DNA from: Symsagittifera roscoffensis
Taxonomy: Eukaryota > Xenacoelomorpha > Acoela > Convolutidae
Length of the DNA stretch: 64,000 bases
Direction of reading: 5' to 3'
Assembly: GCF_963678635.1 (NCBI RefSeq)
Contig: NC_087070.1
Span: 11,878,539 to 11,942,538 of the forward strand
Of this stretch, positions 11,774 to 24,318 are shown one piece after another. Made by a program: the position numbers and the translations under genes. Positions within the stretch are counted from its first letter, which is position 1; each line of letters opens with the position of its first letter. The notes below the pieces were generated by a model. It did not search any database, was not told the origin of the DNA, and saw nothing but the letters and a program-made list of their open reading frames with translations.

Positions 11774-12659
11774 ATAAGCATTTTTTTCAAAAAACAAAAA
11801 CCTCAGTTTTTTATCACCAGACTGTTTTTATTAGAATCAAACAGCCACAGAAATAAGTTTATACCAGTTTTCAACCATTTTTAGAAATTGTATGAAAATT
11901 GTATGACAAGCATTTTTCCACACATTTGAAGTATGGAATTGTATGATAAGCATTTTCGGTGTATGGAGGTCAACCCGGGTAACCAGAATGTGCCACCAAT
12001 GTAAAGTTAACAGTTGTCTCAAAATCAGTTTTTCAGAATTTTAGCATACAATGACTATAGGGGACTTTAATTGAAGTTAATGCTAGTTTTCAGCCCTCCA
12101 ATTTTGTTTTTCTTTCTGAAACTTGAGTTCACAGAAGTCTAAAGAAAAAAAATTTTGATTACAAAAAAAAACACTCTGATTAAGATGTATCGAAAGATAC
12201 AACTTTTGTTTTAAGTTTTTCACAAATTTTCGTATTAAAAAAATGTAGTTTTTTAAAAAAAAACCATTAACAGGAAATGAGCCAAGGGTAAAAATGAAAT
12301 CAATTCGTCATTTAAGAAGCACGTGTTTAATCCTAGCCACTAAAGAGAACTGAACTACAAATTTTTGGTAAAATTTGGGTTGAATTTTTACAAAGTAAAT
12401 TGCACCATCGATTGAAAAAGCTGGTAAATATGTGAAAAAGCTCAATTTCGTAAAAAATTGTCTAAATATAAGCCATCGTTAAGCTCTGCGATACCAAACT
12501 GCTCAGTTCTAAGTCTTCATCTTTTTTTGTAGTGATCAGTTTCAATAAAAAAATTTCGGAATGGAAAACAGCTCTTTTTCAATTAAAACAGCTACTAATT
12601 ATAGTGGTTGGTCATTGAGTCAACTTGTTAGAATCTAAAAAAGGTCGAACACTTGATTT

Positions 12660-15600
12660 AAAGCTAATTAAAGCTGCAAAAAGCAATCAAATGAAGAAGT
12701 TTTTGTATCGAGAATATCCCTGAAAACGATCCGATTTCTAACGGTATAATTTCTAACGGTGTGTAAAACGAATAATGTTCAGAAATGCAGGCCTAAGAAA
12801 CGCAGAGCGAGCAACGGATTGCCTCAAAGCAAATCTCCAATCGGGCCCAAAGTTATTCAAAAATTCTTACAAAGATTTAAAAAAAGATAAAAAAAAACAC
12901 AAATTTATGAAAACAGTTGTTTACACCCTTCAGCATGCTCTGAATGTACAAAAGTGATGCATTTTACTTCTAAGACTACTTTTCTTTTTTTCTAAACTTT
13001 CTCCAAACCTAGTGAACAAAAAATTATAGCCAGTTTTAAATCAGAAACCATTTTATGACCATAGATTGCCTAAAAATCCTTTTTCTGAACGAGAAGTCGC
13101 TCACAATTTTCGTGACTTTTACAATTTTGCAGTTCGATAGTAGAATTTACCTTCATTTTACTAAAAGAAATGCAATGAACACAAAAAGGAATCAAAAATC
13201 AAACATCGATCTTTTCCTGAAAAAAATACCTTAGCTTCTACTATATATATATAGGAGTCTTTGGTACCGTCGCCGATTCTAAAAAGCAAACGATAGCTCC
13301 GTTTTGGGGCTAAACAAGCGAAAAACAGTCTCTCAGTTACAAGATTACCGTCGAAAATGACTACTTTTTTAGTTCCGCTTTGTGCGGGTTATTGATAACA
13401 TACAGATTAATTTTTGGACTGTTAACTTGAACGCATCTTTGAACCTGACTGTTTAGCAAAGTAAAACTTTAAATATAAATAGAAAAATGCATGCTTGCTT
13501 GTATTTTATCAGCTAATGAAACAAAATCTTTAACATTAATTGAAAACTAGCTCTATATATATCACTCAATCCTGTCCAATGATTATTTGTGGTACCTGAT
13601 TTAAGGTGGAAAACAAAAAGAAAAAACTAGAATACACCTGAATACAAAGTTTCTCCCCATTTTCAGTTGTCGGAACAATAAGGGATTAGCGATAAACCAA
13701 ACAGCGCCAAACAAACAAACCAAATAAAAAATGATCGAACGGAACCAAAACCAACGCCAATCGCCAATATTTTGTGGTAACTTTTTCTTAGGATAAATCC
13801 AGATGAAGATCAATGAAATAATTTACATTTTAATTAGCCTTTAACAAGTTACCATTGTCCATTTAGTTTTTTGATTTAATTATAGGTTCAAAACTAAATT
13901 TTTAAAACGGTAGTTTTTTTTAAAACATGTTTCAGTACTCTCATGAAACATGCTCGTGAAAAATTTAAATATCAAATTAGTAAACGTAAGAATACTTCAA
14001 TGTTAATTGAAGGAGTGATTGTTTTTCTTAAAGCTTATTAAAGCTGCAAAAAGCGTTTAAATCAAGAACTTTTTGTGTCGAGAATATCCATGAAAACGAT
14101 CCGATTTCTAATGGTATAATTTCTAACGGTGTGTAAAACGAATAATGTTCAGAAATGCAGGCCTAAGAAACGCAGAGCGAGCAACGGATTGCCTCAAAGC
14201 AAATCTCCAATTGGGCCCAAAGTTATTCAAAAATTCTTACAAAGATTTGAAAAAAGATAAAAAAACACAAATTTATGAGAACAGTTGTTTACACCCTTCA
14301 GCATGCTCTGAATGTACAAAAGTGATGCATTTTGTTTCTAAGACTAGTTTTCTTTTTTTCTAAACTTTCTCCAAACCTAGTGAACAAAAAATTATAGCCA
14401 GTTTTAAATCAGAAACCATTTTATGACCTAAGATTGCCTAAAAATCCTTTTTCCGAACGAGAAGTCGCTCACAATTTTCGTGACTTTTACAATTTTGCAG
14501 TTCGATAGTAGAATTTACCTTCATTTTACTAAAAGAAATGCAACGAACACAAAAAAGAACCAAAAATCAAACATCGATTTTTTCCTGAAAAAAATACCTT
14601 AGCTTCTACTATATATATATAGGAGTCTTTGGTACCGTCGCCGATTCTAAAAAGCAAACGATAGCTCCGTTTTGGGGCTAAACAAGCGAAAAACAGTCTC
14701 TCAGTTACAAGATTACCGTCGAAAATGACTACTTTTTTAGTTCCGCTTTGTGCGGGTTATTGATAACATACAGATTAATTTTTGGACTGTTAACTTGAAC
14801 GCATCTTTGAACCTGACTGTTTAGCAAAGTAAAACTTTAAATATAAATAGAAAAATGCATGCTTGCTTGTATTTTATCAGCTAATGAAACAAAATCTTTA
14901 ACATTAATTGAAAACTAGCTCTATATATATCACTCAATCCTGTCCAATGATTATTTGTGGTACCTGATTTAAGGTGGAAAACAAAAAGAAAAAACTAGAA
15001 TACACCTGAATACAAAGTTTCTCCCCATTTTCAGTTGTCGGAACAATAAGGGATTAGCGATAAACCAAACAGCGCCAAACAAACAAACCAAATAAAAAAT
15101 GATCGAACGGAACCAAAACCAACGCCAATCGCCAATATTTTGTGGTAACTTTTTCTTAGGATAAATCCAGATGAAGATCAATAAAATAATTTACATTTTA
15201 ATTAGCCTTTAACAAGTTACCATTGTCCATTTAGTTTTTTGATTTAATTATAGGTTCAAAACTAAATTTTTAAAACGGTAGTTTTTTTTAAAACATGTTT
15301 CAGTACTCTCATGAAACATGCTCGTGAAAAATTTAAATATCAAATTAGTAAACGTAAGAATACTTCAATGTTAATTGAAGGAGTGATTGTTTTTCTTAAA
15401 GCTTATTAAAGCTGCAAAAAGCGTTTAAATCAAGAACTTTTTGTGTCGAGAATATCCCTGAAAACGATCCGATTAATTTCTAACGGTGTGTAAAACGAAT
15501 TATGTTTAGAAATGCAGGTCTAAGAGACACAGAGCGAACGACGCATTGCCTCAAAGCAAATCTCTAATTGGGCCCAAAGTTATTCAAAAATTCTTATAAA

Positions 15601-16056
15601 GATTTGTATTTTGGAAAAATGACAACACAAATTTATGAAAACAGTTGTTTACACCCTTCAGCATGCTCTGAATGTACAAAAGTGATACATTTTACTTCTA
15701 AGACTAGTTTTCTTTTTTTCTAAACTTTCCCCAAACCTAGTGAACACAAAATTATAGCCAGTTTTAAATCAGAAACCATTTTATGACCATAGATTGCCTA
15801 AAAATTAGAGCCAAATAAAATCAAACATTTATCTTATAATGGGGAATTTAACTTGAGCAAGCCTATGAAATAAAGCTATATTTAAACTACGTAGTCTGCC
15901 TCAAATAAAGGCTCGACTATACTAAGCGTGGATAACTCCGTGTAAAGAAGACTGAGTATAGCTTTCCTTATTTATGAAAAAAACTTTAGATATGGTACTT
16001 TAATAAAGAAAACAGTTCTTTGAAAACTTTGATATAGACTTTTTAAGGCATCAAAA
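12660..16056. repeat. tandem array 2 (continuation of the 1.4-kb array)
   Basis: A partial unit (12660-13252) is followed by two units with markers at 13253 and 14621 (1368 bp apart), both with B leaders. The block closes with an A leader (15800-16056) and breaks into block X at the same junction as array 1. Units here are nearly identical to unit 5, and the 8.77-10.37 kb segment is reproduced almost exactly. This part therefore expanded more recently than units 1-4. The second hairpin recurs near 13992 and 15360. Confidence 0.85.
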
Positions 16057-17365
16057 AAGTTTAGGCTTTCACAATTCATATAACAAAAGTAACAAACTTA
16101 TATTTTTTGGCAAAATTTTTTTAATGATGATTAAAGTAAATTTTTGAATTTCAAATTATCAGACATTGATCAAGGCGTACATTAACACCCCATACAAAAA
16201 AAGAGGAATTTTCAGCGTTTTTGAAAAAAAAAATTGAGTGAAAAAAAAATAAAAGCCAACTTTATTGTATCCAGGACTACGTTATGCACACAAAATATTA
16301 AATTTTGCATGCAAAAATTTTTTTTTCGAAAAATGTTTGTTTGCGTAAGAAAATCGATTTGCGGTTGAAAAAAAAACAAAAAAAATTTTGGGCCAAATTT
16401 TCAAAACAACTTGAAAAATTTTTTGTGTCGCCATCAAAAAAATGCCAGTCATACAATTTCCATATATGGGAATTGTATGATAAGCAATTTTTTCAAAAAA
16501 CGAAAACCTCAGTTTTTTATCACCAGACTGTTTTTGTTAGAATCAAACAGCCACAGAAATAAGTTTATACCAGTTTTCAACCTTTTTTAGAAATTGTATG
16601 AAAATTGAATGACAAGCATTTTTCCACACACTTGAAGTATGGAATTGTATGATAAGCATTTTCGGTGTATGGAGGTCAACCCGGGTAACCAGAATGTGCC
16701 ACCAATGTAAAGTTAGCAGTTGTCTCAAAATCAGTTTTTCAGAATTTTAGCATACAATGACTATAGGGGACTTTAATTGAAGTTAATGCTAGTTTTCAGC
16801 CCTCCAATTTTGTTTTTCTTTCTGAAATTTGAGTTCACAGAAGTCTAAAGAAATTGAATTTTGATTACAAAAAAAAACACTTTGATTAAGATGAGTCGAT
16901 AGATACAACTTTTTTCTAATTTTTCACAAATTTTCGTATTAAAAAAAATGTAGTTTTTTGAAAAAACGGTTAACAGGAAATGAGCCAAGGGTGAAAACGA
17001 AATCATTTCGTCATTTAAGAAGCACGTGTTTTATCCTAGCCACTAAAGAGAACTGAACTCCAAATTTTTGTAAAATTTGGGTTGAATTTTTACAAAGTAA
17101 GTTGCACCATCGATTGAAAAAGCTGGTAAATATGTAAAAAAGCTCAATTTCGTAAAAAATTGTCTAAATATAAGCCATCGTTAAGCTCTGCGATACCAAA
17201 ATGCTCAGTTCTAAGTCTTCATCTTTTTTTGTAGTGATCAGTTTCAATAAAAAAAATTCGGAATGGAAAATAGCTCTTTTTCAATTAAAACAGCTACAAA
17301 TTATAGTGGTTGGTCATTGAGTCAACTTGTTAGAATCTAAAAAAGGTCGAACACTTGATTTATAG
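16057..17365. repeat. block X copy 2
   Basis: Starts like 10369 (TTTAGGCTTTCACAATTC) and then follows the 11500-12655 version to GAACACTTGATTTA. It lacks the internal duplication seen in copy 1. It contains the 30-bp palindrome at 16450-16479. No gene is seen. Confidence 0.75.
16450..16479. repeat. 30-bp palindrome, third copy
   Basis: Third copy of the CATACAATT..AATTGTATG palindrome, with the same flanks. Confidence 0.85.
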
Positions 17366-17840
17366 ACTAACCATAGACCAATGAATGCTGAAGGGATTTT
17401 TTTTAAGTTTCAAAATTTTTCAAGAAAAAGTAAATACAAGTTTTAATTCAGTGGGTGGCTCTAGAATTAGAAGTTAAAAAAGGTTTGCAAAAATTTGGGC
17501 TCAATCCAGACAAAAAATGGCTCCGAAACATAGACGCCTCGTTTTTGTTCAAAAATACAAAAATTACTTCGGCCATCATATTAATTTATACATCAGACCA
17601 ATTTCGAAGTTTGACTTGACAAATTTTAGCAAAAAAAGTATGCTACGTGAACTTATAGGCTCTGTGAGTTCAAATTGAAAAGAATCTGTAAACTGTCATC
17701 TGTTTCGGTAAAAATCGAGGAGTTTAAGCTTGCCAGTATGGCAAAAACTTTGGGCAATTTTATGCACACTCTTAAGAATATATATATATGGTGACGAGTC
17801 TGTGAGCTTAAATTTTTTATGCATCGTAAATTTCTTAGAA
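17366..17840. other. no gene seen
   Basis: Unique AT-rich sequence between block X and the 1.9-kb duplication. No supported feature apart from a short TATATATATA run near 17780. Confidence 0.4.
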
Positions 17841-19719
17841 CATCATTTGAGTTTGAGTTGAGGAAAGCTAATTTTTCTTAAAAATTTTATCTACTGTTTA
17901 AAGTTTCAATAAAAAAAACAGTAAAAACAAAATCTTAAACGAGTTTGGTTGTTGGGGAAAAACGAACCAAATTAACAAAAAACAAAACGGAAAAAAACAA
18001 AACGAATCTAATGTTTCGCCCTGATACGAGCAGTTTTTTGAGAGGTTTCTTTACTACAAACTGATGCTTGAAATGATTAAATTGGAAAAATAATGCGTTT
18101 TAAAGTGTTTATGATTTTCTTGTTGAAACAATTAATTAACCTTTCAATTTCCTGTAATTGCTTTCTCAAGGTTGAAGGGTTTTGAAAAAAGCCAATTTGG
18201 ACAAATTTGGATAAAAATTAGCAGTTTTTAAAAGTTTTTTAACTCACGGTCTTGCAAATCATCCCAGGTAGAATTGAGGTCAACAAATAAATCTAAAGTT
18301 GTACAGTTTGATCAACTTTTTAAGAAAAATTTCAAAAACCTTCAGATACATTAACGGGCATCCAAAACAATCAGTTTTTTTTCAACACAGTAGGCGCAGG
18401 CTTAGCAAATTTTTAATGACATTATTTTGTAGAAAATGTTAACGTTGAAAATTGCCTTTGCATGTTAGTTTCAAATGATTCATCATTCTTTTCAACCTCT
18501 GAGTTCACAATTTTATTCTCGGATTATTTCAATATTTTGCTTCGCATAGTATTTTTCCAAAAATTTGAATGCGCAAAGCTTGATTAACCAGCGCGTCTCA
18601 GTTAAAAAAATCACTTTTTTGTGATTTTTTTGCTACTTGCTTTATTGCCTTAAATGACCATGTGTTTCACCGTAAGTAACTGAGGCTATTATACTTTGCA
18701 TTGATCTTACTTAATTTGGCCGCTGAACTACTATGAACTCGCAAAGGCTTTGAATTAGATTGATTTGTTTTTTCTAGGTAACGCACACGCATTGGTGTTT
18801 GATGTAATGGTTTTCGCACAAAAGATTAAAAGCATAATTGAGTAAATTTTTTGATGAAAAATTAGAATTTTCACGGAAAACACCAAAAACAGTCCAAAGG
18901 GGACGTTTTCCATAATAGAGAGACCAAAGGATGGAAAATTTTCAACCAATGTAATCAGAAAACTTTCACATTGACTAAGGTCAAGTTTAGCAGAAAGTGA
19001 AAAAAAACAAGCATAATTTAAGAAATTTTGTGTAATTTTTTTTAAAGTTTGTTAAACTTCTAGCTAAGGAAAATTGCCTTCTTTTTCTATTGCATTTTTG
19101 ATCTGGCATTGTCTGAAAAAATATGCCGCTGCCAGATGCATATTTGTGTCGGTAAGTGTTATACTTTTGGGCCTGGTTTTTGGCCTGGCAATTTGCTAAT
19201 TTTCTCACAATTTTTTACAGATTTTTAATAAGGCAGTTTTGATAAACTGAAAAAACTGAAAACAAACTTCCAACATTATGTACCTCAATCATTAGTGAGC
19301 CAGCAGAACTCAGAAGTTTGGAAAAAAACCGCAGCAATTCTTCAGAACTTTCAGTTGAAAATTCTTTTGAAAATTTTCTATGTGAGGCAATTGGTATTAT
19401 TCAGACACAATCGATTGAAATGTGTTTTTGATTGAAAATCATTAGGAAATATCGCTTGCCTGTAAATTTTGTATGTTTGGAGCCGTGCTGATTCATTTGT
19501 TGTGTTTAAGTTTTTGTGAGATTTTTTTTGATTTTGAGAAATTTTGTCATTACGAGGCCAAACTGTGTATTTTGTGAATTGCAAACGGATTCCGCAACAA
19601 AGACGCTCCCTTTGTTCTTTTTTTGTTGTTTCATTCTCTTCGATCGTTCCGACAAAACTTTGACACGTTTAAAGACTTTTCTCTGGAATTCAAGAACATA
19701 GAGACACAGAATTGTGCAT
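17841..19719. repeat. ~1.88-kb tandem duplication, copy 1
   Basis: Begins CATCATTTGAGTTTGAGTTG and is repeated from 19720. Shared landmarks are AAACGAGTTTGGTT, TTTCGCCCTGATACGAGCAG, ACACAGTAGGCGCAGGCTTAG, TGCGCAAAGCTTGATTAACC, GTCGGTAAGTGTTATAC and CATTACGAGGCCAAACTGTG. Short ORFs in it are not conserved in frame between the copies, so I call no gene. Confidence 0.85.
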
Positions 19720-21632
19720 CATCATTTGAGTTTGAGTTGAGAAAAGCTGTTTTCTATTAAAAATTCCATCTACTGTTTAAAGGTTCAATAACAAAAAACA
19801 TTAAAAACAAAATCTTAAACGAGTTTGGTTTTTGGGGAAAAATGAACCAACTTAACAAAAAACAAAACGGAAAAAAAACAAAACGAATCTAGTGTTTCGC
19901 CCTGATACGAGCAGTTTGTTGAGAGGTTTTTCTCCTTAAGCGCAGTTACAGTTTTACTATAAACTAATGCTTGAAATGATTTAAATTAAAAAATAATGAG
20001 ATTTAAAGTGTTTTTGATTTTCTTGTTGAAATAAATAATTATCCTTTCAATTTCCTGTAATTTTTTTCTCAAGGTTGAAGGGTTTTGAAAAAAAAACCAA
20101 TTTGGACAAATTTGGATAAAAGTTAGCAGTTTTTAAAAGTTTTTTAACTCACGGTCTTGGAAATCATCCCATGTAGAATTGAGGTCAACAAATAAATCTA
20201 AAGTTGTACAGTTTGATCAACTTTTTAAGAAAAATTTCAAAAACCTTCAGATACAATAACGGGCATCCAAAACAATCAGTTTTTTTTCAACACAGTAGGC
20301 GCAGGCTTAGCAAACTTTTAATGACATTATTTTGTAGAAAATGTTAACGTTGAAAATTGCCTTTGCATGTTAGTTTCAAATGATTCATCATTCTTTTCAA
20401 CCTCTGAGTTCACAATTTTATTCTCGGATTATTTCAATGTTTTGCTTCGCATAATATTTTTTTCCAAAAATTTGAATGCGCAAAGCTTGATTAACCAGCG
20501 CGTCTCAATTAAAAGAAATCATTTTTTCTGTGATTTTTTTTCTACTTGCTTTATTGCCTTAAATGGCTATGTGTTTCACCGTAAGTAACTGAGGATATTA
20601 TACCTTGCATTGATTTTACTTATTTTGGTCGCTGAATTACTATAAACTCGCAAAGGCTTTGAATTATATTGAGTTGTTTTTTTCTAGGTAACAGCACACG
20701 CATTGGTGCTTGATGTAAAGTTTTTCGCACAAAATATTAACTTAATTGAGCAAATTTTTTGATAAAAAAAAAGTGGAATTTTCACGGAAAACACCAAAAA
20801 CAGTCCAAAGGGGACTTTTTTCATAATAGAGAGACCAAATGATAGAAAATTTTCAACCAATCCAATCAGAAAAACTTTCACATTGATGAATGCTTCTTGT
20901 ACTGAACTAAGGTCAAGTTTAGCAGAAAGTGAAAAAATAGCATGCAGATTTGAAAACTCTTGTGTATTTTTTTTTCGAATCTTATTAAAATTCTAGCTAA
21001 GGAAAATTGTGTTTTTTTCTAATGCATCTTTGATCTGGCAATGTCTGAAAAAATATGCAGCTGCCAGTTGCATATTTTGTGTCGGTAAGTGTTATACTTT
21101 TGGGCCTGGATTTTGGCCTGGCAATTTGCTAATTTTCTCACAATTTTTTACAGATTTTTAATAAGGCAGTTTTGATAAACTGAAAAAACTGAAAACAAAC
21201 TTCCAACATTATGTACCTCAATCATTAGTGAGCCAGCAGAACTCAGAAGTTTGGAAAAAAACCGCAGCAATTCTTATCTTTTGAAAATTTCCTATGTGAG
21301 GCAATTGGTATTATTCAGACACAATCGATTGAAAGGTGTTTTTGATTGAAAATCATTAGGAAATACCGCTTGCCTGTAAAATTTGTATGTTTTGAGCCGT
21401 GCTGATTCATTTGTAGTGTTTAAGTTTTTGTGAGCTTTTTTTGATTTTGAGAAATTTTGTCATTACGAGGCCAAACTGTGTATTTTGTGAATTGTAAACG
21501 GACTCCGCAACAAAGACGCTCCCTTTGTTCTTTTTTTGTTGTTTCATTCTCTTTTATCGTTCGGACAAAACTTTGACACGTTTAAAGACTTGTCTCTGGA
21601 ATCCAAGAACATACAGACACAAAATTGTGCAC
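19720..21632. repeat. ~1.9-kb tandem duplication, copy 2
   Basis: Second copy of the preceding segment with many substitutions and small indels, so the duplication is not recent. It ends at AATTGTGCA, after which the sequence differs from copy 1. Confidence 0.85.
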
Positions 21633-21662
21633 CTATCCAGTGTACAGTTTGGCCTCGTAATG
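21461..21662. mobile_element. small element with 19-bp terminal inverted repeats (MITE candidate)
   Basis: CATTACGAGGCCAAACTGT (21461-21479) and its exact reverse complement (21644-21662) bound about 200 bp. The left end is also present in copy 1 of the tandem duplication (about 19549), but the right end is not, because the duplication joint lies inside the element. There is no ORF of note. The target duplication is not evident. Confidence 0.45.
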
Positions 21663-22925
21663 GAATATTTTTTCTTCATTGGAATAGTTACTTTTCATAC
21701 ACGATAGTTGTTATTTTCAGCAAGTTAAAAGTGATCAGGTTTTTTGCTTAAAAAGGATCAAGTCTTAGGATTCTAAAGAAATTAAAATTGTGATACTATC
21801 AATTAATTAAAAACTTTGAGAACCGGAATTGGTAAAATATAGTGAAAAATATCCTGGTCATTTGCTGTACAGAGCGTGTGTCTGCATCCACCGACTCCTT
21901 ACTCGAAAATTTCAGTTTTGAAAAACAAGACCTGAAATCACAGGAAAATGTTTTATGGCTTGTTCACAATTTACTTAATTAGAATGAATGAGAGTTCCAA
22001 GATATCTCAAATTAATTTCTTGTTACTGAACCAACTCAAATAGTTTTTTCATTTTATATACTACCCATTGGAAGCCTTACGCAAATACGTTTTCAAAAAC
22101 CAGTCTTCACCAAAATTTTTCAGCCACAAAGCGGCAAAGATTCACTTAAAAAGCATCATTTTTGCTAAGCTAAAGTTGAAGTTTATTAGTCGGCAAACAT
22201 TCACTAGCGAGATGTTGAGGCAAGTTAAAAGTGAACATTAAAAAATGGCCTGCTAATCCAGCTGAGCTTTCAAACGGGGGGCAATGGTTCTACTCATTTC
22301 AGTCTAAAAACTCTATCTTAAACCATTCAAAGAGTTTTCCAATGATAAAAGTTTTCGCAGAATACAATTTAGCCTGCTGCTATCTAATTGAAGACAGTTC
22401 TTGAACTACACTTTGCGATTTGGTTTAGCGACTGTCTCATATATTTGTTTCAGATAGTGCACACATTATGCTTATCAGACTAGCTTTTTTCGGCAAGCAT
22501 GAAATCGCGCAGATTTTTAGTCTACTAATGATCTAAAACCTAGTTTGTGCTAATTTTCAGACCATTTTTGGCATTCAAAATCATAGTTTTTAATAAATAA
22601 ATTTATAACCAGGTAAGTAGATAGCCATTCTAAATTCAAACTCAAAAAGATCTTTTGGAATTGTTTTTTTTTACGGTATAACTTCTGAATGTTTAATCTT
22701 GCCAGTTTCGCCATAGACTTGGTTCAAATGATTTTGTCCGTCCGTTTTTTCTGTCCCTCAAAGTCATTCCAAATTGCATCGAGGCAAACTAGCTTGTCTT
22801 AATGTTTTTAATGATAATTTTAAAAACTGAGAAATTTAAGCTGTTGAAAGATTGCTTGTTTTCCCCATGTTGAAACTCATTCATTTTGAGCACTATCCTA
22901 GTTGTTAATTTTCCAGGGAAGTTTT
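21663..22925. other. non-coding, nothing supported
   Basis: Unique AT-rich DNA. I see no ORF, splice-bounded exon or repeat that I would defend. Confidence 0.4.
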
Positions 22926-23904
22926 TTCTCTTTCTCTGCAGTAACGTGTAAAGGAAAACGGACGCCTGTATGTTAACAGGTAGAGATAATTATTGTTAAA
23001 GTTTCCGGCTAAAATTTCAGTTATCGAAAGTGATTGATTGTTTGTGCTCCGGGTTGCAAAGGGTTCTTGAAACTTTCACAACCTTTTTTTTTGAAGAAAA
23101 ACATGCCTTACCAAGTTTTTTCCTGAGTTTATGCAACCATAGGAAAACTAGTATTCACCTTTTATTGTTTTAAGAAGTTTCAACTTTTTTTGAGAAACTT
23201 CTATCTCCATATGCAGTTACAGTTTTACGAAGAACTGATGCTTGCAGTCAAAATAATGACTGCAACAGCTAATTTTTTTAAAATAACTGTAACAAAAACT
23301 TTTGACGTTCAATGTGCCAAGCTAGTTTGTCCTCTCCGGTTCAAACTTTCTTAATTTTTTTAATAATTCTGTTTACTGACCATGTAAATAAAAAATCAAA
23401 CAAAATTTAAATTCTTATCATTTTGACAGCTGAGGAAGGAAAAAAACAAATTTCAGTGTTAGCAAACAAAATCTTGTTGGTAAAAGGTTATTCGGGACCA
23501 ATTAAAGGGTATTCGATTTACCTTACTGATTCGCCTTGATTCAAGCAGTTTTGTTGAATATAAATTTAAAAAGGCTTGAAAATTTTATCTTGAGAAATTT
23601 ATCTCCCTATCTGCAGTTACAGTTTCATGAAGAGTTGATGCTTGAATTGAACTAATGACAATATATTATATGTAGTGTTGAGTGTTTTCTCAGTAGTTTA
23701 TGTAGCAATTGTTTTTTTCGAAGTTAAAACAAACAACTTTTTGTTTCTTGTAACTCTGTTGAGAGCAGCAGCTACTTGCTTTGAATGACCATGTATCTTT
23801 CGCGTTATTTGATGAGTTTATTGATAAAACATATTAAGGATAAACAGCAAAAACTATTCCAAAGGTGTTAACGAACCCGCAAAACATTTTAAAAACTTTT
23901 GATT
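22926..23904. repeat. two diverged copies of a dispersed repeat
   Basis: Sequence around 23160-23260 and 23570-23660 shares AGAAACTTCTATCTCC / GAAATTTATCTCC, GCAGTTACAGTTT and GATGCTTG with each other. Related sequence lies in the 1.9-kb duplication (about 18045-18085 and 19930-19975). Near 23526 is a degenerate CCTGATAC.AGCAGTTTTG motif seen elsewhere in the window. The LTR element is inserted just after the second copy. Confidence 0.55.
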
Positions 23905-23908
23905 AAAG
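23905..23908. repeat. target-site duplication AAAG (left)
   Basis: AAAG directly abuts the outer end of the left LTR and is repeated at 33921-33924 directly after the right LTR, as expected for integrase-made insertions. Confidence 0.75.
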
Positions 23909-24318
23909 TGAGTTAGGACCGAGTTGGTTAACTCATAGAGTAATTTCGGATAGGGTACACCGTCTGCTCGTCACGCTATCTTATTTTCGGCCGGATAGAT
24001 TCGTGCAACTTCTTAGTCTAATACCGATCCTAATCTTACTCTTATACTATCTAGTCTCAGGTTGTTTAACTAGTCTCTGCTAGGCTCAATAGATCTAGGG
24101 TATACTGGTTTATTGCGGCTGCTGAAGTGCTCGGGAGAGTCCAACTAATTTCTAAGTTAAATTCAAATCTCTCTGGTGCTGAAATTACAAGTAACTTCAG
24201 CACTTACAAATAAGTGGGTTGTTAGTTAGATGGATCATGATTGGTTAATATTAAATACTTTACACTGGTAAAATATCTAAATTATCCAATCATAAAATGT
24301 AGTCTAGATCAGGTTCCA
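23909..24318 (-). repeat. 3' LTR (410 bp)
   Basis: Identical to 33511-33920 except for a G/A difference near 24080 on direct reading. It begins TG and ends CA. On the sense strand it carries CCAAT (ACCAATCA), an AT-rich TATTTAATA, a 28-nt hairpin (24176-24203) and AATAAA (complement of TTTATT, 24109-24114), a plausible poly(A) signal. Confidence 0.95.
24176..24203. promoter_or_regulatory. LTR hairpin
   Basis: GTGCTGAA and TTCAGCAC enclose TTAC..GTAA, giving a 12-bp stem with one mismatch. It lies about 60 nt before the AATAAA signal on the sense strand. The same hairpin is at 33778-33805 in the other LTR. Confidence 0.7.

Larger units (their letters stand above)
10369..12659. repeat. block X copy 1 interrupting the array
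   Basis: Sequence unrelated to the array units. It starts with TTTAGGCTTTCA and contains an internal partial duplication: 10380-10890 is repeated at about 11365-11965. The remainder (to about 12655) is shared with 16057-17360. It returns into array sequence at AAAGCTAATTAAAGCTGC (about 12660). No coding region is supported. Confidence 0.75.
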
